12,631 bases of DNA, from assembly GCA_913040875.1 (NCBI GenBank), contig CAJWHX010000058.1, positions 1 to 12,631 of the forward strand, written 5' to 3'. Each line of letters begins with the position of its first letter. The first letter of the stretch is position 1. The translations under genes were made by a program, and so were the position numbers. Shown here piece after piece: positions 1 to 7,451 of this stretch. Source of the DNA: an uncultured Pseudomonadota bacterium. Lineage in GTDB: Bacteria; Myxococcota; UBA796. A model generated the notes under the pieces. That model was not told the origin of the DNA, searched no databases, and saw only the letters and a list, made by a program, of their open reading frames with translations.

Positions 1-1
1 T

Positions 2-325
2 GACAATTGTACGAAATTGTACAAAAAAAAATATAATATTAATCAAAAATTTATTTTTAAGCATGGTAAAACTCAAAAATTACCCAATGGTTTCGGGCTG
101 TACGATATGCATGGCAACATGTTCGAGTGGACGGCTGACTGGTGGGGATGCAATTTTCCTCAGTCTGTTACAGACCCATATTGTGATTCTGCAGGTTCAA
201 GTCGCGTAAGGCGTGGTGGAGACTGGGGGAACAGTCCAGCTGCGATGGGGGCATCCTTTCGCTACAGTGACCCCCCGACGTATCGTTACCAAGGGGTTGG
301 GTTCCGTATAGGACGTCATCCATAG
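2..325 (+). CDS. FGE-sulfatase (SUMF1-type) domain protein, 3' end only
   Basis: The reading frame is open through the left edge, so this is the C-terminal part of a longer protein. FGE-sulfatase domains usually span about 200-250 residues and only about 100 are here. Recognisable landmarks are GLYDMHGN (95-118) followed by an FEWTADWW-like segment, RRGGDWGN around 212-232, and the closing GFRIGR (299-316) just before TAG. These are the family's conserved C-terminal blocks. The Cys pair used by copper-dependent formylglycine-generating enzymes is not seen in the stretch between RGGDW and GFR, so a true sulfatase activator is unlikely; a binding or other SUMF1-fold role is more plausible. The first ~85 bases are very A+T-rich and encode a Lys/Asn/Ile-rich segment just before the conserved block, which is odd for this fold. 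A TTG at 17 is in frame but is not a credible start, because it would begin in mid-domain. Confidence 0.8.
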   Translation, partial: DNCTKLYKKKYNINQKFIFKHGKTQKLPNGFGLYDMHGNMFEWTADWWGCNFPQSVTDPYCDSAGSSRVRRGGDWGNSPAAMGASFRYSDPPTYRYQGVGFRIGRHP

Positions 326-378
326 TCGTAGGCACGATGACAGACTCTCACTTGTGAAAGATTGACGTTGGAATATTT

Positions 379-786
379 ATGAACACCGCATTGTACACAT
401 CGTTGCTTGGAATGCTTTGGCTTGGACTGACGATGTACGTGATTCTCGGTCGCTGGAAGTACGAAGTGTCGTTGGGAGATGGTGATGAGAAGGATTTACA
501 TCGCAGAATTCGGGCCCATGCGAATTTTATGGAGACAGTTCCTTTCGCAGTACTTCTGCTGTGGTTTGGTGAGATGTACGTATTGACTCCACACATTGTG
601 CATTCGATGGGGATTGCTTTGGTTATCGGTAGAGTACTTCACGCGTATGGCATGCTATTTCAAAAAAGGTCGACCAATCGATTTCGTCAAACGGGTATGG
701 CCCTAACGATGACGATGATGGGCGTCCTTTCAGTCTGGCTATTTGTAGGATTGATGTCGTCCTTGATAGAGATGAACAGAATCTAA
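379..786 (+). CDS. MAPEG-family membrane protein (YecN-like)
   Basis: Small integral membrane protein of 135 residues, the usual MAPEG length. Four hydrophobic segments are visible at about residues 4-24, 54-75, 76-95 and 107-129. The family signature is present: R45-A-H-x-N49-F-x-E52-x-V-P55 at the start of the second helix, then G84-R85 and H88-A-Y-G91 in the third, and R103-x-x-G106 with a following L-T before the fourth. In characterised members the Arg/Asn/Glu residues of these helices bind glutathione. Bacterial YecN-like members are mostly of unknown substrate, so no reaction is assigned. The start ATG has a weak GGA (370-372) six bases upstream. It stands alone, 53 bp after the FGE-domain gene and 130 bp before the kinase, with no clear operon partner. 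Confidence 0.85.
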   Translation: MNTALYTSLLGMLWLGLTMYVILGRWKYEVSLGDGDEKDLHRRIRAHANFMETVPFAVLLLWFGEMYVLTPHIVHSMGIALVIGRVLHAYGMLFQKRSTNRFRQTGMALTMTMMGVLSVWLFVGLMSSLIEMNRI

Positions 787-858
787 TCGGATACTGAGAG
801 TTCCAGAATCCTTGTTGCAACCGTATGGTTGGATGAAGTCAGTCGCATTATTTTGTGT

Positions 859-864
859 TAGAAT
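859..864 (+). promoter_or_regulatory. Possible extended -10 element upstream of the kinase gene
   Basis: TGtTAGAAT (TG at 856-857, hexamer 859-864) fits an extended -10 box and lies 52 bp before the kinase ATG. No good -35 hexamer is found 16-18 bp upstream, so the call rests on the extended motif alone. Confidence 0.25.
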
Positions 865-916
865 ACGTATGAATCAGTCCTAAGTGTAGTGTGCATATAG
901 ATGCATGAGGTGAATT

Positions 917-2074
917 ATGGATAAAACGACCCCATCAGACAACCCCACGACAACCATTGGTCAGACCTTGTTTGAATTCTTTGAAGATGATTTTTCAGAT
1001 GGATCGACAGAAACGATGGTCTTTGATGAACTCTTTGACGATGAGTCGTTGTCAGAGGTAAACATTGGAACCGATCCTGTGAGTCAAAAACCAGAACGAT
1101 TTGGATTTGTTCAAGAGTTGGGTGAAGGAGCATATGGGAAGGTCTGGAAAGCCGATGATGCGGCGATTGGAAGAACCGTTGCTGTAAAGAGCTACAAGTT
1201 TGCGGGAGCCAAAGGCGCCAAACTTCTCAATATGGAAACCAGTATTGTTGGTAAGATTGATCATCCTGGTGTTCCAGTATTGTACGATATTCAGCAAACA
1301 GATGATGGTCTCTATCACTACATCATGAAATATGTGGAAGGGCAAACCTTAGAAGATGTGATTGAACGATTGAGAAACAATGACTCTGAAATGCAGAACA
1401 TGTTCAAGCATCTCAACAGAGCAGAGCTGATTCTTCAAATCTTGAGAACATTGGCCAGTACACACTCAAAAGGAATTGTACACCGCGATATTAAACCTGA
1501 GAACATCATGATAGGCAAGAATGGTGAAGCCTACCTTATGGATTGGGGGATTGCGCTTGATATCAACGAGAATGATGGGGAAGGTCAACTATCTGGTTCA
1601 CCGAGGTACATGTCTCCAGAGCAGGCTCAGTCCAAAGCCATTGATCCAAGAAGTGATCTATTCTCTATTGTTGCTGTTTTGTATGAATTCATCACCTTAA
1701 AAGAACACGGTCCAAAAGAGTCTAGTGTAATGAAAATCTTGGAGAAGATTCCGACCTACATGCCACCCAAAATGAAGTTGCTAGAACCCCATCCAGAATT
1801 GGGACCATTTCCAATGACGTACGGGCCGTTGTTCGTAAAAGGTTTACAACTCGATCCAAATGAACGCTATCAATCTGCTGAAGAAATGATGAAAGATTTG
1901 GAATATGCGATGAGCGGTGGAATTCACATCAGCTGTCCATTGACTCTTACGTATCGGATATCATCATTTTTCACGACGTCATTGGTGAATACACCAGTGA
2001 TTTCGTTTTTAGGGATTTGGGGAGGATTGGCTGCCTTATCAGGTTTGTTGGTGTACATTGGTTCACAATTATAA
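917..2074 (+). CDS. Eukaryotic-type Ser/Thr protein kinase with C-terminal membrane anchor
   Basis: Hanks-type kinase of 385 residues. The catalytic domain runs from about residue 61 to 330: glycine loop GEGAYGKV (69-76), ATP-anchoring Lys in VAVK (K91), likely helix-C Glu (E107), catalytic loop HRDIKPEN (189-196; D191, K193, N196), DWG in place of DFG (209-211), and activation segment GSPRYMSPEQ (227-236). D247 and R317 mark subdomains IX and XI. All catalytic residues are present, so it should be active. Residues 1-60 are disordered and very acidic. One hydrophobic helix (about 361-382) ends the protein, leaving only a few residues beyond it, so the kinase is anchored in the inner membrane with no extracytoplasmic sensor domain. 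The start is supported by AGGTG (907-911) five bases upstream. The DWG variant is common among bacterial PknB-type kinases. Its substrates are not evident from the neighbours. Confidence 0.93.
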   Translation: MDKTTPSDNPTTTIGQTLFEFFEDDFSDGSTETMVFDELFDDESLSEVNIGTDPVSQKPERFGFVQELGEGAYGKVWKADDAAIGRTVAVKSYKFAGAKGAKLLNMETSIVGKIDHPGVPVLYDIQQTDDGLYHYIMKYVEGQTLEDVIERLRNNDSEMQNMFKHLNRAELILQILRTLASTHSKGIVHRDIKPENIMIGKNGEAYLMDWGIALDINENDGEGQLSGSPRYMSPEQAQSKAIDPRSDLFSIVAVLYEFITLKEHGPKESSVMKILEKIPTYMPPKMKLLEPHPELGPFPMTYGPLFVKGLQLDPNERYQSAEEMMKDLEYAMSGGIHISCPLTLTYRISSFFTTSLVNTPVISFLGIWGGLAALSGLLVYIGSQL

Positions 2075-2097
2075 CGATGATCTGAATCAGTAACGTT

Positions 2098-2117
2098 CAA
2101 ACAAACGCACTTGTTTG
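2098..2117 (+). terminator. Weak stem-loop after the kinase gene, possible terminator
   Basis: CAAACAA (2098-2104) pairs with TTGTTTG (2111-2117) around a 6-base loop, followed by a T-rich stretch (TTCTTATT, 2118-2125). The 7-bp stem has only two G-C pairs, so termination would be inefficient. It lies 24 bp after the kinase stop codon, where a terminator would be expected. Confidence 0.35.
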
Positions 2118-2213
2118 TTCTTATTATCGTTGCTTTAACATTTAAAACAAGCAGATTGTAATCATAGAGAGGAGATGATTGTGCTACTGTTAAATAAACC
2201 ACAGGACAATACC

Positions 2214-2789
2214 ATGCGAAGATTGATCACTAGAGTGAGCCTCAGTTGTGCCTTGCTGGCATGTAGTGAAAAGGAGTCAGATACTTCGATTGAAGAGATG
2301 GATACATCACAGGAAGATACCGCGATAGCAGAAGATGATCTTGTGGACGATGACGATACACAGACAGAAGACGAACCTGTAGAAGAGTCGTTGATAGATG
2401 AATGTGATTTGATTGATGTAGACGCTACGTCGGTTGTTTTACCCTCATCTGCTGAGGAGGCTGCCCAACTGATATTGATTCCGGATACGGGCGAAACCTA
2501 TCATCTGACCAAAGAGGCTGCGGTCGACGGCTGGTTTGTCCTTGAAGTGCCTTCTTGGATGTGTGAGGTTGAGTTGTATACAACAGACGCTGTATCGATT
2601 GAATTGGAGACGTCACCAGATTGGGATTTAGGCGATGTAGCGGCACCCGTATCTGAGTGTGAAGATATCGGTTTGATTCGTCATTCATGGACTTTCCACG
2701 CGTGGGGTAGCTATGTGGTACACATTGAAGCAACCGACAGTACAGAACTTTGGTTGGGGACTCGTATGGTATCTCCCACTGCTGGGTAA
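2214..2789 (+). CDS. Trp-rich secreted lipoprotein, possible partner of the downstream di-heme peroxidase
   Basis: Not a family I recognise. From the ATG at 2214 the protein has 191 residues. A short signal ends in lipobox LLAC (C17), followed by Ser-Glu rather than Asp, which suggests outer-membrane sorting by the E. coli rule. Residues 18-63 are an acidic Asp/Glu/Ser/Thr linker. The rest (about 64-191) looks like a small beta-rich domain with three Cys (64, 117, 149), six Trp (107, 115, 137, 159, 164, 180) and a His/Trp cluster (H157, W159, H162, W164, H170). The start is uncertain. GTG at 2181 has a well-placed AGGAG (2170-2174) six bases upstream, while ATG at 2214 has AGGA (2203-2206) and gives the cleaner signal peptide. 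An ATG at 2175 abuts the GGAG and is unlikely. Its last 77 bases overlap the peroxidase gene, implying co-expression. It lacks a recognisable MbnP pattern, so the partner role is inference. Confidence 0.7.
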   Translation: MRRLITRVSLSCALLACSEKESDTSIEEMDTSQEDTAIAEDDLVDDDDTQTEDEPVEESLIDECDLIDVDATSVVLPSSAEEAAQLILIPDTGETYHLTKEAAVDGWFVLEVPSWMCEVELYTTDAVSIELETSPDWDLGDVAAPVSECEDIGLIRHSWTFHAWGSYVVHIEATDSTELWLGTRMVSPTAG

Positions 2790-3912
2790 TGTTGTAGCCT
2801 GTAAGCCAGTTGTTGAAGAGATTCAGTTTAAACCTGTTGTACCTGAGCACTTTCCAGACTGGCCACAGAGGCACCCAGATTCTTCACTGGAAAAGATAGA
2901 GTTGGGTCGATGGCTCTTCTACGATACTCGCTTATCGATCGACGGTTCAAGAAGTTGCGGGATTTGTCATGAGCAAGTGAAGGCCTTTTCAGATGGTCTT
3001 ATTCGTGGACTTGGAATCGACAATACGCTGTTGTCACTCAACTCTCCATCACTGTTCAATATCGCTTGGCGAACCGATTTGACTTGGTATCAACAGTTCG
3101 AGGATATTGAAAGTCACATGCTGATTCCTCTGTTCATCGAAGAGCCGATGGAGATGGGCATGACAGAGAATATATTGGAAGCAAGGCTTAGAGAATACCC
3201 TAGATATTTTGACTTGTTTGGTGCCGCATTTCCTAAGAGTGCAAATCCGATTCAAACAGAGAATGCCATTGAATCAATCGCGGCATTCACTAGAACCATC
3301 ATTTCATCAAACAGTCGATACGATCAGTGGATAGAAGGCAGTATTGAACTGACGTCTATGGAACAACAGGGAATGGAACTATTGTTTTCTGAGCGTTTAC
3401 AATGTTCTGTGTGTCACGGAGGTATCTTCTTTGATGAACCAGATGCTTCTATATTGGAAGTGAATTCGCGACACGGGTATTTCAATATCGGTCTATACAA
3501 TGTGGACGGTGAAGGTGGCTATTCAAGTAGCTCTCAAGGGTTGGTAGAGGTCACTGGAAATTTAAACGATAGGGGTGTATTTCGGGTTCCCACATTACGG
3601 AATTTAGATGCGACCCATCCATGGATGCACGACGGATCAGAAATTGACTTGCGAAACATTATCCGAAACTACGCCTCGGGTGGACGTGTGATTCAAACGG
3701 GTCCCAATGCCGGGGATGGGCGATTAAATCCATACAAGTCTGCTATTGTTCAAGGTTTTGATATCACCGAGACTGAGATAGATGCTGTACTAGCTTTCTT
3801 ACATGCCTTGAATGATGATGTATTGCTCACAGATGAACGATACGCGTCTCCCTTTTGTATAGAGCATCGAGGAGAGATCATCAATGAACCTTGTGAGCCT
3901 CAGTTTCAGTAA
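2713..3912 (+). CDS. Di-heme cytochrome c peroxidase-like enzyme, MbnH/MXAN_0977 family, lipoprotein
   Basis: Di-heme enzyme of the CcpA/MauG superfamily, 399 residues. A hydrophobic stretch ends in lipobox VVAC (C30), so it is exported and lipid-anchored. Heme 1 binds at CGICH (82-86), just after ELGRWLFYDTRLS (63-75). Heme 2 binds at CSVCH (231-235), after the phrase LLFSERLQ. The block FRVPTLRNLDATHPWMHDG (290-308) carries the conserved region near the second heme; M305 is a candidate axial ligand. The middle phrases (LTWYQQ, PLF-EEP-EMGM, GLYNVDGEGGY, GDGRLNPYKS) match my memory of the MbnH/MXAN_0977 subgroup rather than classical CcpA. In characterised MbnH the enzyme converts a Trp of its partner MbnP to kynurenine; no MbnP is seen here. 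A short tail carries Cys 382 and 394. The start at 2713 is forced: no other in-frame ATG precedes the lipobox, only TTG at 2725. This makes a 77-nt overlap with the upstream lipoprotein gene. Confidence 0.88.
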   Translation: MWYTLKQPTVQNFGWGLVWYLPLLGNVVACKPVVEEIQFKPVVPEHFPDWPQRHPDSSLEKIELGRWLFYDTRLSIDGSRSCGICHEQVKAFSDGLIRGLGIDNTLLSLNSPSLFNIAWRTDLTWYQQFEDIESHMLIPLFIEEPMEMGMTENILEARLREYPRYFDLFGAAFPKSANPIQTENAIESIAAFTRTIISSNSRYDQWIEGSIELTSMEQQGMELLFSERLQCSVCHGGIFFDEPDASILEVNSRHGYFNIGLYNVDGEGGYSSSSQGLVEVTGNLNDRGVFRVPTLRNLDATHPWMHDGSEIDLRNIIRNYASGGRVIQTGPNAGDGRLNPYKSAIVQGFDITETEIDAVLAFLHALNDDVLLTDERYASPFCIEHRGEIINEPCEPQFQ

Positions 3913-4016
3913 CCGTCTGAAGGATTGGTTTTACACTCGAACTCTGTAACGGTCGAAATAGAGTAGTCTATTGATATCTTTGGTTGTTCAGTGTGGTCAA
4001 TCTAAAAATAGGGTGC

Positions 4017-4050
4017 CTTGTTGGATTGTATTCAACCTTTCTACAACAAG
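4017..4050 (+). other. Inverted repeat in the 203-bp gap before the Ig-repeat gene
   Basis: CTTGTTG (4017-4023) and CAACAAG (4044-4050) are perfect 7-bp complementary arms around a 20-base spacer. No T-run follows, so it is a poor terminator; it may be an operator or may be chance. The gap 3913-4115 holds no ORF and no convincing -35/-10 pair, although TATGAT at 4062-4067 could serve as a -10. Confidence 0.25.
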
Positions 4051-4115
4051 TAGAGTCAACTTATGATAAATTCTAGAAATACACAGAATTTGATTCACCA
4101 TACTATGGATTTGTC

Positions 4116-7100
4116 ATGAAAACTACGATGCATCTGATACCAGTCGTTCTCACCATTGCTTGTGGTGGTGAAAGTGTCATCGAAAAGCAATCCAATACGG
4201 CACCACTCATTCAGATTATGTCGCATGCCGACGGGATTGAAGTTCAAGATGGCTATGTAGAAAACTTTCGAGCCGTCGTTTCGGATGACGAAGATGCCTA
4301 TGAGGCTCTAACGGTTGCTTGGTATGTGGGTGAAGATATCGTCTGTGATTGGGGTGAAGTGTCGCCGGCAGGAGAGTCCTTTTGCTCTGTGGCATTTGTG
4401 GAAGGGGACAGCAATATTATTGCAGAAGTTCGCGACCCTTCGGGAGCTGGAGCCCGAGCTGAAGTCACGTTTACTGTGACCCCAACGGAAGCACCGATTA
4501 TTGAATTACTAAGTCCGATGGCTGGACAGCGCTATTACTCGAATGAACTGATTCAATTCTCTGCTCTGATATCAGACATGGAAGATGCTCCGGAAGATTT
4601 GGTCGTCACGTGGACATCTTCTGTCGATGGACAACTCAGTGTCGATGGTTCTCCCAATAGCGATGGTGAAATCACCGATTATATTACCCTCAGCGAAGCG
4701 CAACACGCGATTGAACTCCGTGTGGAAGATACGTCTGGAAAAGTGGCGACAGAGGAATTGGTGATCCAAGTGCAAGGCGAGAATCAAACGCCATCGTGTG
4801 AAATCACAGAACCGGCAGATTTGGACAGTATTTTATTGGGAGATTCTGTTCTCTTTCGTGGTTTAACGTCTGATGCGAATATCGATCCGACTGAATTGAC
4901 CACGCTCTGGAGTTCAGACAAGGATGGAGAGCTGGGTGTTGGTACGGTCAATTCTGCCGGGGAACTCACCTTCAGTTATGCTGATCTGACCGCCAATGAG
5001 CACATCATAACGCTTCGTGTCGAAGATGAGGTCGGCGCTGCATGTCAAGATACCATTGTGGTTTTCGTCGGAACAGCCCCCGTTGTCAGTATTTTGAGTC
5101 CCAGCAGCAACGGCGTGGTGGAAGTTGGAGAGTCGGTGATGTTTGAGGGAACGGTGACAGATCAAGAGAGTCAAGGCAATCAGTTGTCCGTAGAGTGGAG
5201 TTCTTCACTGGATGGCGCGTTGTATACAGGACAACCATCTTCTCAAGGCGCCACACAATTCTCAACGGATATGCTCTCTGCCGGCGTGCATAGCATCACA
5301 TTGTCGAGTACAGATCCTTCGGGGCTAAGTTCCGACGATATGATTTCACTTCGAGTCAATACACCGCCAACAGCCCCAACGGTTGTGATCAATCCAACGA
5401 GTGCAACGTCTAGCGATACCTTGAGTGCCAGTGCGACAGGGTCTACAGATGCAGAAGGACAGAGTGTTACCTATACCTATGAATGGTATGAAAATGGTGT
5501 CCTAACATCCTATACGAGTACTATGATTCCATCATCTGATGTGGACGTGAATGACGTCTGGACTGTTCGAGTGACGCCCAACGATGGATACCATGATGGT
5601 GTAGCCGCTGAAGCAAGCGTTGTGATCAGCAACTCCATTCCAACGGTCTCGACACCGGTTATCACTTCGAGTGCTGGATCCTTTTACAACGATGCAACCT
5701 TTACCTGTACAGCAACAGCATCCGATGCAGATGAAACGGTGAGCGCTACCTACATGTGGGACCTCAATGGTCAAACGGCAGTCGGTTCCTCAGTAAACTT
5801 AAGTTCCTATGGTGTGATGCCATCAGATACAGTTACCTGTACAGCGGCTGTACAAGACTCCAATGGTGGCACAGCAAGCAGTAGCGCTGATCAAGCGGTG
5901 GCCAATCGTTTGCCCAGCATCACTCAAGCGGCCATTTCTCCGTCAGCAGCGCACAGCAATAGTTTGGTGACTTGTTCGGCTGTCGCATCGGATCCTGACG
6001 GTGAAAGTACAACGGACACCTACACTTGGAGTTTGAACGGTGCGCCCATGGGCACAAGCGATACTTTGCAACTGGATGAAAGTTTTGCGTCAGCGGGAGA
6101 TGTGCTCTACTGTACCGTAGATGTACTGGATGCTTCTGGCGGCGCTGCTCAAACGATGACGTCCTTGACCATACAAAGTGGGGCACCCAACTTTGATCAG
6201 GCAGCTTCGATCACACCGAACTCTGGCATTACACAAAACACGCTTCTCACGTGTGCTGCCGTCGTATCTGATCCAGATGGTGGCACACCGATGCTCTCCT
6301 ATCAGTGGATGGTCAATAACAGTCCGGTGGGAAGTGGTTCAACATGGCCTGTAAATTCCAGTCAAGCAGGTGTAGGAGACAGCATCACCTGTCTGATGAC
6401 GGCTGTAGATGCCGATGGAAATACCGCATCAAGTCTCTCGTCATCCGTCACTGTAGACAACAGTGTGCCAGTGGTCTCGAGCGTAACGTTGAGTACACTA
6501 ACGCCTCAGACCAATGACGCCATCACTGCTGGTGTGGTGAGTTCTGATGCAGATGGTGATGTTGTGACGCTTCAGTATGAGTGGTTTAAAGAAGATGCCT
6601 CCAATGGCAATATGCTGACCATGGTTCTGTCTGGAACTGGAGCCTCTTTCTCGACACTTGGAAGCAGCTATTTTGATAAGGGTGATGGCATCTATGTCTC
6701 AGTGACCCCAGAAGATGGGACAACGACCGGCAGTTCGATGGTGAGTTCTACAGCGGTGGTGCAAAATACGGCTCCAGATACGCCTACTTTGACGGTCACC
6801 AGTTCTGTAATGCCGCCGGTCGCTGGTTTGGATGATTTGATGTGCTCGCTCGTCAGCGCTACCGATGTAGACAATGATGCGTTGACCTACACCTACGAAT
6901 GGATTGATCCAAACGGTACAGTTCAGCAGATCTATAGCAACACCACAGCGATGTCCGATGTCTACTTGGGTGCTGGTACCACTTCAGGAACGTGGACCTG
7001 TCAGATTACAGTGCATGACGGAACGGACAGTACGACAGGCACAAGTAGCATATCGGTAGATTCAGGTATGGGCTCTTGTGGCTCGATTCTACATGAAGAT

Positions 7101-7409
7101 CCTGCTCAGTTGGGTGTACCCAGCGGCTGGTTATTGTGCTACATCGACGAGACGGATACCACATATCACAATACCCCCTGCGATCAGTTACTGCAAAACT
7201 TGGACAACGGTTGGGACAGCGGTGCATTGTTGGCGAATGGAGGGAACTATGGTTGCTGGCACGGAACGAGCGGTAGTTCGGAAGGAGCATCCTATGCCAA
7301 CAATAGTACAGTGAGCAACTCTTGCCGAGACAACATTCAGCACAGTACACGTCTTGATGCATGGAATCCAAGTAATACTACGCTCGGTGTCTGTATTCGG
7401 TATCCCTGA
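4116..7409 (+). CDS. Large surface lipoprotein with ten Ig/PKD-like domains and a Cys-rich C-terminal module
   Basis: Probable cell-surface protein of 1097 residues. The signal peptide ends in lipobox TIAC (C16), followed by Gly-Gly. Ten beta-sandwich repeats of about 90 residues follow. Domains 1-4 (about 28-121, 126-219, 224-318, 320-414) share an I-x-x-L-S-P opening, an SSxDGxL loop and an ExRVxDxxG strand, as in PKD/Big-type domains. Domains 5-10 (about 417-505, 507-596, 599-686, 690-780, 783-883, 886-981) share SDxDG followed by YxWxxNG and a closing C/VTVxDxxG strand. Several carry a Cys pair placed like an Ig disulfide (531/575, 620/666, 713/759, 910/962). Residues 985-1097 form a separate module with six Cys (988, 1008, 1022, 1047, 1070, 1093) that I do not recognise. 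Such chains usually act as stalks that project a terminal domain, so adhesion or binding is likely but unproven. GGA (4107-4109) lies six bases before the ATG. Confidence 0.88.
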   Translation: MKTTMHLIPVVLTIACGGESVIEKQSNTAPLIQIMSHADGIEVQDGYVENFRAVVSDDEDAYEALTVAWYVGEDIVCDWGEVSPAGESFCSVAFVEGDSNIIAEVRDPSGAGARAEVTFTVTPTEAPIIELLSPMAGQRYYSNELIQFSALISDMEDAPEDLVVTWTSSVDGQLSVDGSPNSDGEITDYITLSEAQHAIELRVEDTSGKVATEELVIQVQGENQTPSCEITEPADLDSILLGDSVLFRGLTSDANIDPTELTTLWSSDKDGELGVGTVNSAGELTFSYADLTANEHIITLRVEDEVGAACQDTIVVFVGTAPVVSILSPSSNGVVEVGESVMFEGTVTDQESQGNQLSVEWSSSLDGALYTGQPSSQGATQFSTDMLSAGVHSITLSSTDPSGLSSDDMISLRVNTPPTAPTVVINPTSATSSDTLSASATGSTDAEGQSVTYTYEWYENGVLTSYTSTMIPSSDVDVNDVWTVRVTPNDGYHDGVAAEASVVISNSIPTVSTPVITSSAGSFYNDATFTCTATASDADETVSATYMWDLNGQTAVGSSVNLSSYGVMPSDTVTCTAAVQDSNGGTASSSADQAVANRLPSITQAAISPSAAHSNSLVTCSAVASDPDGESTTDTYTWSLNGAPMGTSDTLQLDESFASAGDVLYCTVDVLDASGGAAQTMTSLTIQSGAPNFDQAASITPNSGITQNTLLTCAAVVSDPDGGTPMLSYQWMVNNSPVGSGSTWPVNSSQAGVGDSITCLMTAVDADGNTASSLSSSVTVDNSVPVVSSVTLSTLTPQTNDAITAGVVSSDADGDVVTLQYEWFKEDASNGNMLTMVLSGTGASFSTLGSSYFDKGDGIYVSVTPEDGTTTGSSMVSSTAVVQNTAPDTPTLTVTSSVMPPVAGLDDLMCSLVSATDVDNDALTYTYEWIDPNGTVQQIYSNTTAMSDVYLGAGTTSGTWTCQITVHDGTDSTTGTSSISVDSGMGSCGSILHEDPAQLGVPSGWLLCYIDETDTTYHNTPCDQLLQNLDNGWDSGALLANGGNYGCWHGTSGSSEGASYANNSTVSNSCRDNIQHSTRLDAWNPSNTTLGVCIRYP
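4197..5357 (+). repeat. Four type-A Ig/PKD-like domain repeats within the large lipoprotein
   Basis: Encodes residues 28-414, four domains of about 95 residues. Domains 2-4 share the SSxDGxL motif and a stretch of about 25 residues between it and the next ExRV/ITL strand. Similarity is clear at protein level, but no long identical DNA is seen, so the duplications are old. Confidence 0.65.
5364..7058 (+). repeat. Six type-B Ig-like domain repeats within the large lipoprotein
   Basis: Encodes residues 417-981, six domains of about 90-100 residues. Shared features are a SDxDG turn, a YxW strand, and in domains 6, 7, 8 and 10 a Cys pair about 45-52 residues apart. The repeats differ at DNA level, so no recent expansion is evident. 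Confidence 0.65.
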
Positions 7410-7451
7410 AGAGATTTCTTTTCATCATTATATGAATAGATTTATATTGTG

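Noticed and set aside
818..831. Perfect 5-bp hairpin CAACC-GTAT-GGTTG after the MAPEG gene
   Set aside because: The stem is short and no T-run follows, so it is not a credible terminator; the match is within what chance would give.
2425..2874. 149-codon minus-strand frame across the lipoprotein/peroxidase junction
   Set aside because: It spans two plus-strand genes with clear signal peptides and family motifs, and its product looks like random sequence.
7006..7371. 121-codon minus-strand frame opposite the Cys-rich module of the Ig lipoprotein
   Set aside because: It is a shadow of the plus-strand coding sequence, rich in Cys/Ser/His only because of the codons opposite. The plus-strand frame continues the lipoprotein without interruption.
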